A DNA stretch of 64,000 nt, from contig JAVDOI010000005.1 of the NCBI GenBank assembly GCA_032191485.1, positions 4,554,501-4,618,500 on the forward strand, in the 5' to 3' direction. Made by a program: the position numbers and the translations under genes. Origin of the DNA: Leptoclinus maculatus (lineage: Eukaryota; Chordata; Actinopteri; Perciformes; Stichaeidae). The stretch's first letter is position 1. Each line of letters starts with the position of its first letter. Below, in pieces: positions 43,301-56,136 of this stretch. The notes beneath the pieces are model-generated. The model saw only the letters and a list, made by a program, of their open reading frames with translations. It was not told the DNA's origin and did not search any database.

Positions 43301-46300
43301 CAAACAGTATACATATGAGCCATGAGAAGTTTAAGGCTCCAGCTGTTTATTATTGCACCACCATAAAGTTGGGGGACATTACACGGGACAGATTAAAAAA
43401 ATAAATCCTTAATTTTGGTCCCTAGTATCCAGAAACAGTGGAATTCCCACAATACAGCCCACTTTGAAAAACAAATCAACGTCAGTTTAAGTGTACTTTA
43501 TATTAAGAATACTTTCACTGTTTATGGAGTCTGGTGGCGTTGGCGAGGCATCAGTTTCCCTTTTGGAAACATAGACTGTATAGCTGACTCACGGCAAGGT
43601 AACCCTGCAGAAACATTGTAAATATAGCGCACACTTTAACTGATATAGAATGTATTTAAGGTGTGCCTGTCTTCATTGTGCCTAAAATGTTCTTTTAACA
43701 GTACATTTTTTGCTCCCCTGCGGTAACTCTCTGCTTGGTGCCGACCACCATCTACTGTAGGTAATACACTGACTGTGGATAAGTACCTCATACAACCCCA
43801 CTTCAAAACACCCGGACTGTCCCTTAAAGTGTCAAGCCTAAACCCTAATGATGTCATTAAACTATCCAGAATTTCAGCAGAAAAACTAATATTAGAGAAT
43901 GTACCAGTAGTTTATAATCCACCTATATCTATGTTCCACTGTCTTATTCCACCTGCCTGCAGTAAGAGCTTGTCTTTTTCTGCCTCCCGTGAAATTCAGC
44001 CTTCAGTTTCCCAGACAATGTTGTCAGAAGCGAACATACAGAAGCAGAAAGAGACACTCTAGACACGAGGTTATGAATCTACAGACAAAACACGGTGTGT
44101 AAGAGGACACCTGCCAAGGGCGAGAATATGTACAAGTGTATTCATCAGAACTTTATTCAGCATCTCTCTTGCCAGCCAGCTGGGAGATCCGTGCATTTGC
44201 AAATGTGGAACCTTTTTTTATTGCAATAAAAAAGAAAACAAATAAAAATCTGAATAAATTCAGTAGGTGTGAGATTTCTCCTTTGACCTCTTTGTGAGTC
44301 CTGACCCCCTCACCAGGGCTGGTCATCCAAGCAGATGTGCAACTGTGCTCTCAGTAAATACTGTATACACTCAAAGAGTTTCATGTTAAATGTATTCAAT
44401 AGCATAATAAGTTGAGGGATTACAACAGAAACACTGGACTCTAAACACAAACTATGTTGCTCGACTGTAAGCCAAAGAGATCATGAGCAGAGATTTCAAA
44501 GAGGCAAAAGATCTGACAGTTGTGAGTCAGATGTAAGTCACATTCCTTGTTTTATTCAAGTGTTAATACAAAACTCACGGATATTCAGTTTATTATTATT
44601 TATGACAGAAGACCCTCTTGAGAAGTTGAAATCAGAGTGTTTGCTTATTAAAGAAATGCTTCATGCTTGGATTGTCATTTCCTGTTCATTGACGAATCAA
44701 TCAACCAATCGGTATCACTCTCGAAGCAGCCGCTTAAAAACCCTCACTTAACGCTTCCATCGTGTCCACAGGGACCAAAGTGACATCGTGCCGCCTCCAG
44801 CTCCTCGTGTGCAGCGCCGACACCTCCAGTGTTGCCATTTGTCTCCGCAGGTCACGAGCCATAAGCGTAAAACCGGTGTGACACGCACCAGAGGCGGTTC
44901 CGGCCGCAGCGGGACTGGGCGGCGCTCAGCCAGGTTTAAGCTCTTAAGGATCAACTGTGATGTTTGGCGAGACTCACGCGAGCAGTCACGAAAAGGGAGA
45001 CCTCCCAACGTGCAACACAGCGCGGCGTGGCCCAGAGAGAAACTTCAAAAGGCCATTTTCAACCGTGCTTCACAGGACCGGTCATGAAACGGATTTGTTA
45101 GGATGCAGCTTCCTGAGCTGTGATAGATCTGACTTCCTCCCGAGATCGGGTATCGGCTGTTACCTCGTACCATTATCTCCTAATGAAGCTCTACTTAGAG
45201 ATGCGGAAAGGCGACCCGAGGGCACTGATATGTAATATCCCCTTATAACCTGGCTGCCGATGAGGCTCCCGTTGATTTCCTTTGACACGCGGGTGTATTT
45301 GTTCGGGACCTGATGATTAATTTATGTGGCGTGTGATTTAGCAGGAGAGCGGCTGTGTGTAGTGTGAGAAAAAAAAGTAATGAGGAAGGGGATTATCCGA
45401 TATTTGATTGAGGATGGTTGATGTCACCCAGTTCATTTGCCGGTCACGCCACGCGCTCCGCTGTGCGTTTCCTTAATGCCGGGTACGAGTCCAGGAATAT
45501 GTTTTGAGGTCAGGGTATGGAGCCGCTAATGTTTGCCTCGATGGGGAGAGAGTCACATCGCTCGCATGTGGAACACATGGTGGTACAGCAGTGAGCGGTG
45601 TCTTCTAGCTAAATTGTGTCAAGTATAGGTGAAGCTGCCTCTCTCTCTCTTTTCTGACACGTGGACTCGTCCACTCTCCCCAGGCTTTAGTTCACCCTTG
45701 ACCTTGCGCTGCAGACGGCACCTCTCTCTGTCCGTGCTCTTCTTGTCGGGGGGAGGAAAATGAAGAACAAAGAGAAGAGAAGAGAACAGGAGTAGAAAGG
45801 ATGCCCGGAAATATTGTGGCTACTTTTGATTTCTAGAGAAAGGCAGAAAAAATCTCAAGGTTTATTTCCTATTTTGCAGTGTACACGGCTCTCATGAAAA
45901 CAGACAAAGGTCAAATCTGTTATTTTCCCTCAGAGAAAGTAAAAGGCTCTTATATTTTCTCTGCCGATCCCCGAGAATGAATCATCGTAGTCGGGCTGCT
46001 GCGGGTGACAACGCAGCGCAGTTCAGTGCCCGGATTTACATTTAAATGAAACCAAATGGCTGTACATTCAGAAATGATATACAGTAATGATGATGGTAAT
46101 AAAAGCAAAGTCCTCTTTCATATTGGACCGGCTCCTGCGTAGGATTGCTGTCATTTGGGGACTTTAGCAGGTACAGCGGCTGAGTTATGTCTTTGCTATG
46201 TCAAGACCATTACCTTCACATTTCAACGAGTCAATTCATCAACGCGCTGCCTAAGAGGCTTAATGTAGTCAGCAATCAGCCCTGCAGCTCATTGGCTTCT

Positions 46301-46686
46301 CCTGTCTGCCATGTGGCCGAATGGTACTCACACATTCAACTTTGTTTCCAGCTACTGTGTGTCATCTGTATCCCGCTAAAGGTTCTGATGCATTCAAGGT
46401 GTCTTAACAGCCTGGTTCCAAAAACCTTTGTGAGATCGTACCCGAGCCAGAAAAAAAGATTACAGAACACCCAAAATGTCAGTAAGAGCGAGTGGGCCTG
46501 ATGCAGGTTTTAGGTTGTGTTTAAGTTGACTCATAAAAAAAACAACAACAAAAAATTATATGTTGTGGTTTTTCCAAGATTCACACAGAATTATGTGTGA
46601 AAATTGTAATTTTACCATTTTACAACACCGGTTTGAAAAAATATAAAAAAACAGAGGTGTGGAGCTGAAATGATTTCATGAGTTCA
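43301..46686. other. Intronic stretch, nothing firm
   Basis: A GC-rich patch at 44760-45060 contains a possible 80-base exon between TCGTGTCCACAG and CCGCAG|GTCACG, but neither strand shows codon bias or a domain. The region 45250-46150 looks unique and GC-balanced and could hold conserved non-coding elements, which cannot be judged from one genome. Confidence 0.3.
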
Positions 46687-46690
46687 TTAA

Positions 46691-47090
46691 CGCTGGGGTA
46701 GGCAACAAAATCTGTAAAACGTTTCAGCATTGTAATTCAAGAGGTACCCCAGGCTAGGGAGCCTTATGGAAAACGCAAAGCCAAAATAATACCAGAAGTT
46801 GAAAATTCCTCATCCTCCAGCTCTCCTCTTTCTGTCCTAAGCCCCTCCCACAAGATGACCACGGGCATTCACTTCAATCATCATCCTGATTGTGTTCCTG
46901 CCAGAAGGCAGAACTATAAGCAACACTTTTTTCTCCAACCAATAGGAACCCTACCCTAAAGCCCCAAAACAGAGCCAAGAGGAGGTGCAGGAGTCTAGTT
47001 TTCTGTCAGACCACTTGAAAAACAATATGCTGAAAAGTTATCGTGGACTTTTTGCCCAACGACACCCAAAAGATACTTCCTAGCCCAATT
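46691..47090 (-). mobile_element. TTAA-flanked MITE
   Basis: TTAA lies at 46687-46690 and 47091-47094. The ends are CGCTGGGGTAGGCAAC and, reverse-complemented, AATTGGGCTAGGAAG, sharing GGG.TAGG. Internal phrases on the minus strand (AAAACTAGACTCCTGCACC, TCCTCTTGGCTCTGTTTTG, GTTCCTATTGGTTGG) are those of a common fish element. No coding capacity. Confidence 0.6.
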
Positions 47091-47094
47091 TTAA

Positions 47095-48819
47095 CAGACA
47101 ATTGGCAACTATTTTGAGAAACAATTTATCGTCATTTTTTAAGGCAATGATCCAGCTCCTCAAATGTGTTTTGAAAACACTTTAATTTAAAATGTTAAGG
47201 TTTTTGTTATTTCCTAGTTAATTATTGACCTAGTTTATCAAAAAAAAATAAAAAATAACTCAAGGCTTATTTTCGAGCATTTTTTAAGGCTTTCGACCGC
47301 TTCTCACGGTCTTCCTCAGCAGATAAAGTAAGCTGCAGAATAAGCGAGACTTTGAGTCCAGATATATTGGGATATTGCGATCTTTTAAGTCTAATTTTAG
47401 GGAAACTCATAGTATAAAGATCAAAACGCCAAATGCATAAAATCGGAGTAAAAACTACTTTTTTTTTCTGAGCAACAAAAGTAACTTTAGCCTATATCAG
47501 TAAAAAAAAAAAAAAAAGAGGTGCTTGCAGGAACATAATCTACGGATTTTTGTAATGATGATACTGCAGTAATCCCAAACAGCAGCAAATACCTTTACAC
47601 CATTACACACATTACAGTACCAACGTTCTCTTTCACTCCTTGCCATTTCCAGAGAACCAGCGTGCCACGTGGGTCCGTTATTTAGAATTCCTGTGAAAAT
47701 GCTTGAGTCACGATGGCCCAATCTGCCCCGGGCGAGCGCTGCGGCTTCCGTTTGACTTAATCTGAGGGGACGGCAATCAGGACAGGATGAGAGGGCCCAC
47801 TCAGTCACAGCGCTAAATCATGTACCAAAGCTGCAGATACCCTTCATCCATCTCAGTCAGGAGATTCAATCAGTTGTGCTCGTAGAGACACATGTCTTTC
47901 CACAGTCCTGTCTCCACTCTGGCTAAGTAGCTTTTCTTTTTGAATATTGCAATCTTTGTGTGAGCCCTGAGTGATCCATGTGAACACATGCTTTTTTTCT
48001 TCTTCTGTGATTATTATTATTTTGTTCATCACTCCCTGAGGATGAAAAACACTTTCAGGGGCAAACGCTTCTTCTTTTTTTTGAAATACCTAGAGACGAG
48101 GTGTATTGTTTCTCTGATAATGTTAATAGAATAGATATTATTGATGTTTCTTACACACATTCAGAGTGACAATGTTGCAGTTTTAATTTAGTCTGCATTG
48201 TCAAGTGTACACACCAGTAATAGGAAGTGAAAGGCTCAAAACAACAGCAGGATAAAATATATTAATATCCATGGAATATTCATATGTCATAAATAATAGA
48301 TAAGAACTGTAGAAAGCATATAACAGTGATGTCAAAAAAGTTGTTTTATATCTGTATGGTTGGTATTCCTTTTTTTGCCCAACCGCCCAAACTGTGATAT
48401 ACAAAACTGCTTCAATATTCATAGCTATTAATTGAACATCATCTTCGTTTCTGTAATCTCTGAAGATTCTTTCATGTGCTCTAAATAAAAACATTTATTG
48501 CTGCAAACCGTAATTAATCACACTTCCATCGTGGAGCAATTACTCTGAAGCATCAGCACAAGTAGAATGCGGTCTTTATGAAAAAGAAGCTAGTTTTCTT
48601 CCTTTTTTGGCACATTAATTTGGTCTGCGCAAATGCTGCCGCTACATGGGTGCTGTAATAGACTCCAAAATTAGATGTGTCAGGTTTGCACTGGGCTCCA
48701 TGAACTTCTTCATATCTGTGTTTACAGATGGCGCAGACCAGATGAGCTTTTTACAAGGCCGCTTTATGATAGCATCCTATTTAGCAAACCTCCAAGCAGC
48801 CATAAGGCCTACCGGGGGA
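47095..48819. other. Intronic stretch with poly-A and poly-T runs
   Basis: An A15 run at about 47503-47517 precedes a motif-free minus-strand frame. TTTTTTTCTTCTTCTGTGA (47993) and similar pyrimidine tracts occur without a following exon. Confidence 0.35.
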
Positions 48820-48857
48820 TGTGTGTGTGTGTGTGTGTGTGTGTGTCTGTGTGTGTG
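48820..48857 (+). repeat. (GT)n microsatellite
   Basis: An almost pure TG tract of about 38 bases, interrupted once by CTG, followed by a short CA tract at 48873-48885. Confidence 0.95.
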
Positions 48858-48889
48858 ACCGTGTCTGCATGCACACACACAGACACATA

Positions 48890-49644
48890 GCAAACCCACA
48901 CACAGTCCTGAGTACATTTCGTCTATACGACATCACCGGCTATATTTGATAGCATCTGGGCGAGAGCTTCTATAGAATCAGAGTCAAGTGATAGGCGAGT
49001 CCTCATCTCTTATCAAGTCAGAGAGAATTCAATATTGTTATCGGAAAACATGTCCCGTTGATGTATGGGGTCGTGACTGAAATCTATGGCAGCCCCATCT
49101 CAGGCAAATGGAATTTTGAATGCCCGGAGTTTCTAAGTGAATCTTTACATAGCTCATCCATAGGAGGGGAAAGGAGCGTCATCACTCTGTATGTTGTTTG
49201 GAGTCAACCGCCTTTTGTTTTTATTGGCTGTGTTATCTTTAACCACTTGATTGATGGAAAGAGTCTGCAAATTATCTCAAAATTCACTCTCTCCGCCTGG
49301 TAGCCTAATTGAAATATAAATAAACATAAAAAACTTTTTCCAGCACATTTAATTACCTTTTGTTAATCCAATTATTTGGCAAAAATTATAAAAGACTCAA
49401 AGCCAACTCATTGTTTTCTGAAAAATTTACAATTAACACTTGAAATAATGAAGGCACTTGCAAATGACAAGGTAGTTTTCTTTGGGTCAAAAAAATAGAC
49501 CAGAAATTTTAATTTTCATGGTATTCACATCTTTTTCGGTAACCCTTAAGGGTTTGCTAATACCTGAATCATTACCATCCCACAAGGTTCTTTTGCAATG
49601 GAAACATTATCAACTGCTCCAGTCAATAGGATGTACCTTAACAA
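48890..49644. other. Intronic stretch, unique-looking
   Basis: The segment 49020-49330 has balanced composition with no repeat similarity elsewhere in the window, and a motif-free frame at 49058-49303. It is a candidate conserved non-coding element on appearance only. Confidence 0.3.
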
Positions 49645-49681
49645 ACAAACATCTCCCGTCTTGGCTACGGGAGATGTTTGT
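49645..49681. repeat. Perfect 14-bp hairpin
   Basis: ACAAACATCTCCCG (49645-49658) pairs with CGGGAGATGTTTGT (49668-49681) around a 9-nt loop, TCTTGGCTA. Confidence 0.9.
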
Positions 49682-49940
49682 AGTCCACTCAGCTCACAGA
49701 ACCCTTTGGCTCAGCAGCAAGCCAGAGAGCTAACGTTATGCTAGCAAGATTCAAAATCAGTAACATTGAGTACCATTGACAAACAGTAACTATTATCTGA
49801 CAGTTTGTTAATAGTTATAGTTTGTTGTGAAGATTATCTTAAGTATCATAAATGTTTGTTTGCCATCAAATCCAATGGAATAATCACATTGGGTTTTTGT
49901 TGAGGGAACCGAGGCGATGCTAACTTCATTACGTTACATT

Positions 49941-50012
49941 GTTAATGATGTGTCATTATGTTTTGTTAATGATGTGTCATTATGTTTTGTTAATGATGTG
50001 TCATCATGTGTT
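49941..50012. repeat. Three tandem copies of a 24-bp unit
   Basis: GTTAATGATGTGTCATTATG plus TTTT starts at 49941, 49965 and 49989. The last copy carries C for T in TCATCATG and diverges after it. Confidence 0.9.
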
Positions 50013-50266
50013 GCTGCAATCGTGATATGAGGGTCATAAGAAACTTATTTATGCCATTTATTAGACCAAACATAAGCCAATTCTGATATGTTCACACTCA
50101 AAGCCCGTCATGATGTGCAGGTCAGGGTTTTTTAATACCCGTTCTCACCCAATGAGAGCCAATCCAAACCACTCAACCCAAAACGCAAACTGTCCAGGAG
50201 CAGCTACATACTCGGGAATATAGCTTTATGGACTGCAATGTAGATCCAGGTCCAGACTGCAATGTT

Positions 50267-50365
50267 TCACCAACTTTTGGATTGCCATTCAATTTTGTAC
50301 AGGCATTCATGGTCTTGAGATGATGAATCCTGTTGACTTTGGAGATCCTCTGACATCACCTTCAA
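50267..50365 (+). repeat. Dispersed fish repeat (TTGGATTGCCATTCAATTTTG type)
   Basis: The order CCAACTTTTGGATTGCCATTC, TTTGTACAGGCATTCATGG, GATGAATCCTGTTGACTTTG and GAGATCCTCTGACATCACC is that of a very common teleost interspersed repeat. Only one copy is in this window. Confidence 0.6.
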
Positions 50366-50765
50366 AGCCTCCAACAGATGACTTGTTGTACAGTAAGAAG
50401 GGCCAAATTTCATCTACAGTAGCTGAAAGGCCAGTGGCTGTAGTAAAGCCTCTCCAATACTAAATCACGGGCATCATCTCGGACGCCTGATGCATGGCCT
50501 TTGATATGCCAACCCTGATGGTTCTCTGCTGTTGCTGTACCCACTTTCATGGCCTTGGGTCAGCTGTTCAAACATGTCCTTTGTTGATCCATGGTGTAGC
50601 AGTAGGCCTACCGGGACAGAACGGTGCTGAAGGACAAGTTGTGATGAATGGACTGCCGAGCGCCGGTCCGAGCTCACTGTGTCCTGTCCCGCCTGGAGGA
50701 CCTCTCGGTCTCCGCTGGTGGGTACGTGTTAGTCATTGGACCACGCTGTTTGTGAACCGGTGGCT

Positions 50766-50796
50766 GACACACACACGCACACACACACACATGCAC
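50766..50796 (+). repeat. (CA)n microsatellite
   Basis: A CA tract of about 31 bases with single G and T interruptions (CACACACGCACACACACACA). Confidence 0.9.
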
Positions 50797-50799
50797 AGT

Positions 50800-53172
50800 T
50801 GCTGCAGAAAAGGCAAGAGAATAGGTAAAAGTATATATTTATCTGAACAGATATAAGTGGTATAGTGATTTGTTAATAAAACCCTTATTATTAGGTTAGA
50901 ACACAGTTTATCCTCAGTATGATGTGAAAATAGTGTGTAAAAACGATTATCTGATTTATTATTTCAAAGCACCTCTATGCAGAGCAATAACTTCCTTCTT
51001 TACTTAAATTTGATAGCATAGTAGAAAATATTGCGATGACTGTTGATTTATTCTATGTGTTGCTGTATATGTGTTTACTTAAGATGTGATTGACTGAGTT
51101 AACACACAAAGGAGCCTACAACCATCATCCAATGATTTGTAAATCAAAACAGGTCTACTGTAGCACTGAACTGATTGGACGAATAACATAGTGTTGGAAA
51201 TCATGTGATAGCTCACACTTGTCTGTGCGTGTGTAGAGTGTGCACCTCTGCGTCTGTCCACGGCTGTTCTTGCATTCTGCTGCAGCAAACTGCATAGTTT
51301 TGGGTGGCCAGTTTTGGCTGCACGCTCAAGGGCTGCGTTTTTGTAGAAAGGTCACACTTTCTCAAAACCACCTTGTTTTGCCTGTTTTATACTGCCATTA
51401 GCCGTGTTTCCATTCCCTTGCAACAACTTACTCAATTGCGCCAAAAAAGTTTACACCCGCTCGAGGTGATTTTTGCCTCAGGCTGAAATGAAAATGTGTA
51501 AATACCTTTTCTGAATGAATCTTGACGTAGTCAAATAAAACACCAAAGTAAGTAACACAAAAAGGTAAGAATACAATAATTTATTATCAACAGGCTTAGT
51601 AGCGAAATACATAGAAACTGCTTTACACAATTAGGAAACAAAACACTGTTTTCCGTCACAGAAAAAAATAATCATTAGTCAGATTACTGATCATTTACGT
51701 AAAAATAGGGATTATAGGCAGGACCACAATTTTAAAATGCATTTGATCACTTCACGACACAAGTCTCACACAATGGCCTCTCACATTAGGGAAACATTTT
51801 TTTTTAACAGGTAAATAGTAATTTTCGGAGTGCATTTTCAAAGTAAATCTCCCAACCCTGATGATCAGCCATTCATGAATTTTGTTAACACGCATTTCAA
51901 AGACATAATTGAGGCCTACTAAGCGGCACTGTGCTGCTTGTGGCCTGCAAATACTTTGTCCTTCATAACTCAACACGACACAAATCTTCCGGACTCCCTG
52001 ACACAGTTACCAGAACACAGCAGTAGCTACTGCTAGCCACTCTGACCAGCATGGACCCGTTCAACAGGAAACAGGCCAGATGTGTCACCTTGTCTGCATG
52101 GTGACACATGCAGATGTCTTGCCACACTCTCCAACAGCAGGTCTATGCCCAGAACAGTTAGCGTTACAGGCAAGAGAGCGGGCTCTCTACAGAAACACTA
52201 GCAACAAGTCATGTTTTTACTATTTTAGGTTTGAATATTCTTTTCTCTGTGCTTAAAACCATTACAGACAAAGTATTTGAGTTTTCATTTTCAGAACTTT
52301 TATTTAATGATTACTGAGTGTTCTTTCCACATACATTGCAAAACTAATAATGCTCACTAATGAAGCTCTTATTTCTGCTGCACCATAGGCTGTGGTACAT
52401 TTGTCAGTTCAATGCGACTTACGTGCCAGGATCTGAGACCCGAGATGGGATCTTACTTGTGATTGGATCAGACAGACCACATGCCGAGGTGGCCTTGAGT
52501 TGGTGGCCTTGAGTTGGGATCAATCTGGACAGTAAACAAATGCAGGTCTCCATCACATCTGATCACTATCCGATCAAGCAGGTCGCATTAAAGTGTCAAG
52601 TGTGGACACAGAGCTGACATCCGATCTGCTGCATCCGATCACAAAGGTTGCATTGAAAAAGACCACGTGTCACCAAGGTAATAGATATCCAAAGGCAACA
52701 GCGGAAAAATGTTATTTTAAGTGTGAAGAGAAGTTAGCTGCCTCCACACATCGCCATTTACTAAAATAATCACCTATCTAATAATCTTTTCTTTTCCCAG
52801 AATCACATTTCAAACACACATTTAAGCACTCACAAGCAGGACCTGGGTGGGCATCGTGCAGCTTCGGAAACTCCAATCCAGGCATCGGAATGGCGGTGGG
52901 GGGGGAATTAACAACTACAAAACTATATCGAAACATCTGTTTACCAGCTCTCACATAACTCCTGCAGTACAATCCAAGTCTCACTGATCCAGTCGGACGC
53001 TCGCTGCTTCCAAAAACACACACGTCTTCACTAACACAGGCACGTGTGTGTGTGTGTGTTGGTGCATGTGTGAGACTGTTTGTGCTGAAGTGTTTTAAAT
53101 AGTACAATTCTTCAGGTAGGAGTGAGTTACTATGGCCACGCACATTTTTTAGGGCTTAACCCTGATGTTTTG
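50800..53172. other. Intronic stretch with a 14-bp duplication and a MITE-like start
   Basis: GGCCTTGAGTTGGT occurs at 52491 and, with one change, at 52505. The sequence from about 51398 (GCCGTGTTTCCATTCCC, then GCAACAACTTACTCAATTGC) resembles the start of a dispersed element, with no end found. A GTGTGT run at 53045-53059 precedes the composite repeat below. Confidence 0.35.
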
Positions 53173-53203
53173 AGTGTGTGTGTGTGTGTGGGGGGGGGGG
53201 GGG
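53173..53203 (+). repeat. Composite (GT)n(G)n tract
   Basis: Eighteen bases of GT run directly into a G13 run (53191-53203). A similar GT-to-G arrangement recurs at 54401-54423. Confidence 0.95.
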
Positions 53204-54058
53204 TCTGTTGGTCAGCCCTGTGCGAGTGGAGGACAAATCCTACATATTTTTTTACAATCACAATTCATAATTGATCTGAAAGAAAACAGCAGCTTTTCAG
53301 GTAAGCATTTCAGTTATTTTCCATGATTAAAGATATGTACTCTGAATGTAAATAAGGTGCTAGAGTGCATTAGAAATGTTTCTCAAATATATTAGTACCG
53401 TCAATGACTCCACCTGGCTGCGTATAGATTGGGAGGAACTTCGTAAGGTGCCCGATTAATCCCCTCACGTGCCGGTGCCGCCTATTATGTTAACATCGCG
53501 GAAATAAAATGGCCGCCCACTAATTTGTGTCTGCCGCTGGGTCTGATCCAGTTTTTATTGTCCAGGAAATATGTAAATCTGCCGATACAATGTGTAAAAA
53601 AGGGCAGCTTCGGACTTGTAGTTTACCGCTGCTTCATTATACGGACAGAGGTTATCTTCTATCAAGCTCACGTTAAGACAATAAATCATACATTTTCTTC
53701 AATTCCACTGTTGTTCTGGTGCTAACGAGGCTAAAGCTTTCCGAGAGGGAATGTTAATTTGGTGAAAATATACATTTAGGGAGGGCGAATGAGGGCGCCG
53801 AGCAACGGTATTTATGTCAAATGTCTTCATTTTGAGTAGATGGTGAGAGGTTTCATTGCTTTATGGTCACTCCACTAAAGCATTACACTCAATTAGACGG
53901 TGATATCCACGCTTAAAAAATGCTACACTTTTATTCATATTCTAGAAAAGCCTCCTCAAAGGCACCTTCCTCCCCGTTTAGTCGGATCGCTCAATAGCCA
54001 CATTCCTCACATAACATTACTCACCGCAGGTATCAGACCTGGATTGACAAACGATCGG

Positions 54059-54089
54059 CACCGGCCCCTCTCGACAGTAGGGGCCGGTG
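54059..54089. repeat. Perfect 11-bp GC-rich hairpin
   Basis: CACCGGCCCCT (54059-54069) pairs with AGGGGCCGGTG (54079-54089) around a 9-nt loop. Nine of the eleven pairs are G-C. Confidence 0.9.
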
Positions 54090-54400
54090 TGAAACAGAGG
54101 GTGATATGAAAATACATTTAAAACCTGTCACCGCGGCGGAGGCGTCGGGCATTTAAGCTCCGATGGCTTTTCGGCATATTTACAAGACAGACTTCTGGAT
54201 GTGGGAAAACGAGGCGGCCGTGTTTTGATGACAGCAGAAAGCTGAGGTTCTTTTTCTTTTTAAAGGTGATGAAACACCTGCCGTGTGATTTACACTTCCA
54301 ACCTTACATTTTTTTGCCTTATTAATCGTTGACTAACCCGTTAGTGTTTGAGTTGAACCTCACTGAGCCTGTTTTTCTCTGTGTTTTAATGAGTGTGGAT

Positions 54401-54423
54401 TGTGTGTGTGTGGGGGGGGGGGG
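54401..54423 (+). repeat. Composite (GT)n(G)n tract, second copy
   Basis: TGTGTGTGTGT followed by G12. Confidence 0.95.
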
Positions 54424-55026
54424 CTCTCTCACTGGTTCTCTGTTGACTTAAGAGGCCCTGACAGCTTGCTGTGTGGCACGGTAAAGCATTTAGAATATGA
54501 ATATTGCATTGTACTCCGCTCCTGCTTTGACTTTAGCGGGGCGGGTAGCGGCTGCGTAACTCCACAGTTCCTTGTGTGCCTAAGGCATCCTCCCACTGAC
54601 TCCTTTTTTCATGCTCGAAATTCTCCCTTTTGAAACTCATTTTGGCTTTTGATACAATCTCAGAGTTCTTCGGGGTCAGCGCCGCTGCGGATTACTCAAC
54701 CCTCCCATGTAAAACCGACATGTATTCATCTCGACCTCACGGGCCGATGTTTGCATCTCCGCAGATTTCTTTTCCCGTGCCATGTGCCCACACAGCATCC
54801 CGGAGAAAAACGCTCTTCTGTTGCTGCGGCGTCTTTTTTTGTTTGTTTGTTAGTTTGACTTAATAGCAGTTATGCAACAGTGTGGCGTGCAGCCGTACCG
54901 CCGCCCCCCGAGGCTGCCAGCTTGTTTGATTCACCTCATGTCAGCTGCCGGTGTATGTGTGGTTCATGGTGCCTCTTTCCTGCAAGTTTACGACATGAAA
55001 TGCTGCCTGCTGAGCACTGTCTGAAG

Positions 55027-56128
55027 TAGGGCTGCACGATTATTGCCAAAATCATAATCGCGATTATTTTGATCAATATTGAGATCACGATTATTCATCA
55101 CGATTATTCATTAATTTTAGGGACAACATCTTTGTATTGCACTTTCACGGATGGAGCTGCTACCATGCTAAGCATAGCCTAGCACCGATCGATCCGAGCT
55201 CCATTGAGAAAACAAGTATTTTAAAAGTTATTTGCTTGCGGAGAGAACTAACAAAACATGAATTCAGACAAATCGGCATCATTAGGTAGTTATTTCAGAG
55301 TCCCTTTTTGTCGGTTTATTGCAGTTAAATCACAGCCAAATCAGTTTATTTGGGGCTCATACAGCCGTAGTAAACAGCGGACGTGTGGCTTGCTAGACAC
55401 AATGAATACATCTTGATCAAATACACGGAGCTGCTCCGGATGATGTTATTAACCCAGACATGAAGGCGTTTAGTTTCCCGTGATATCTGGGACTTCCACA
55501 ACACGTACTAAGCAGAAATAGAGGTTATTTTTTCCATGGTTGATGGTGGACAGTTGAGCGGCTTTCAGGATGATAAGCCCCGCCCCCTCTCCAGCGCGTC
55601 CAGCGCGATTCACGCGAATGAACACAAATGGTGCGATGGACGCGAATTTGCGGCGCGATGAATTCGCACCGCGTTTGGTGTGAACGCAGCATAACGCACT
55701 CTGTGCATATGATTTTTTCTTGTTTAGCATCACTTGCCCTAAATCCAAAAAACTTCCAGATAACTGATGATGATCCTTTCCGAGGGACTAGCTCCTCGCC
55801 TTCTGCTCCTGACATTTTATTTACCTTTCACACGACACCCGTGACCGTCTGCTCTCTGTTCTGTTGTCTGTCTCTCTACTCTTCTACTAATACCGGAGTC
55901 GACTGCAGACAGAACTTTTTTTGAGGCTGCCGCTGCAGGGTGCGTGCATGACACCTCCCATCTCGTTCTCCCCCTGGTGGTTGGCTGACTCTTATTTGAG
56001 GAAGCGCTTGATTTGATATGTAGCAGAGCACGCATTTTAAACGTCAATATCGCCGACGATCATGCTCATTTAATCGTGGCAGCCAAAATCGTGATCGCGA
56101 TTAAAATTCGATTAATTGTGCAGCCCTA
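55027..56128 (-). mobile_element. hAT transposon with 8-bp duplication GTCTGAAG
   Basis: GTCTGAAG flanks both ends exactly (55019-55026 and 56129-56136). The left end is TAGGGCTGCACGATTATTGC and the right end, reverse-complemented, TAGGGCTGCACAATTAATCG, with long subterminal ATCACGATTATT/AATCGCGATTA repeats on both sides. A BED-finger start remains on the minus strand (55696-55815). At 1.1 kb it has lost most of the transposase. A GC-rich patch at 55577-55695 (TGAACGCAGCATAACGCAC on the plus strand) looks like a different short element nested in it. Confidence 0.9.
55696..55815 (-). pseudogene. hAT transposase BED zinc-finger start (ZBED-like), truncated
   Basis: Forty codons remain: MSGAEGEELVPRKGS, then SSVIWKFFGFRASDAKQEKI and ICTEC. 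The S.VWK.FGF..SD..Q....C..C pattern is the beginning of the BED finger of ZBED1-like hAT transposases, including its first CxxC-type cysteines. The sequence then runs into an unrelated GC-rich insert, so the His pair of the finger, the dimerisation region and the catalytic core are gone. The longer open frame (to 55525) is not transposase beyond this point. Confidence 0.7.
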
Positions 56129-56136
56129 GTCTGAAG

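Larger units (their letters stand above)
53204..55018. other. Intronic stretch, unique-looking
   Basis: Apart from the 54059 hairpin and the 54401 tract, no repeat is visible. Composition is balanced and TAAT-type motifs are frequent (for example 53450-53530), which is common in developmental non-coding elements but proves nothing here. Confidence 0.3.

Noticed and set aside
44760..45060. GC-rich block with possible 80-base exon
   Set aside because: Frames are open on both strands because of GC content; no consistent codon bias, and the donor CAG|GTCACG is weak.
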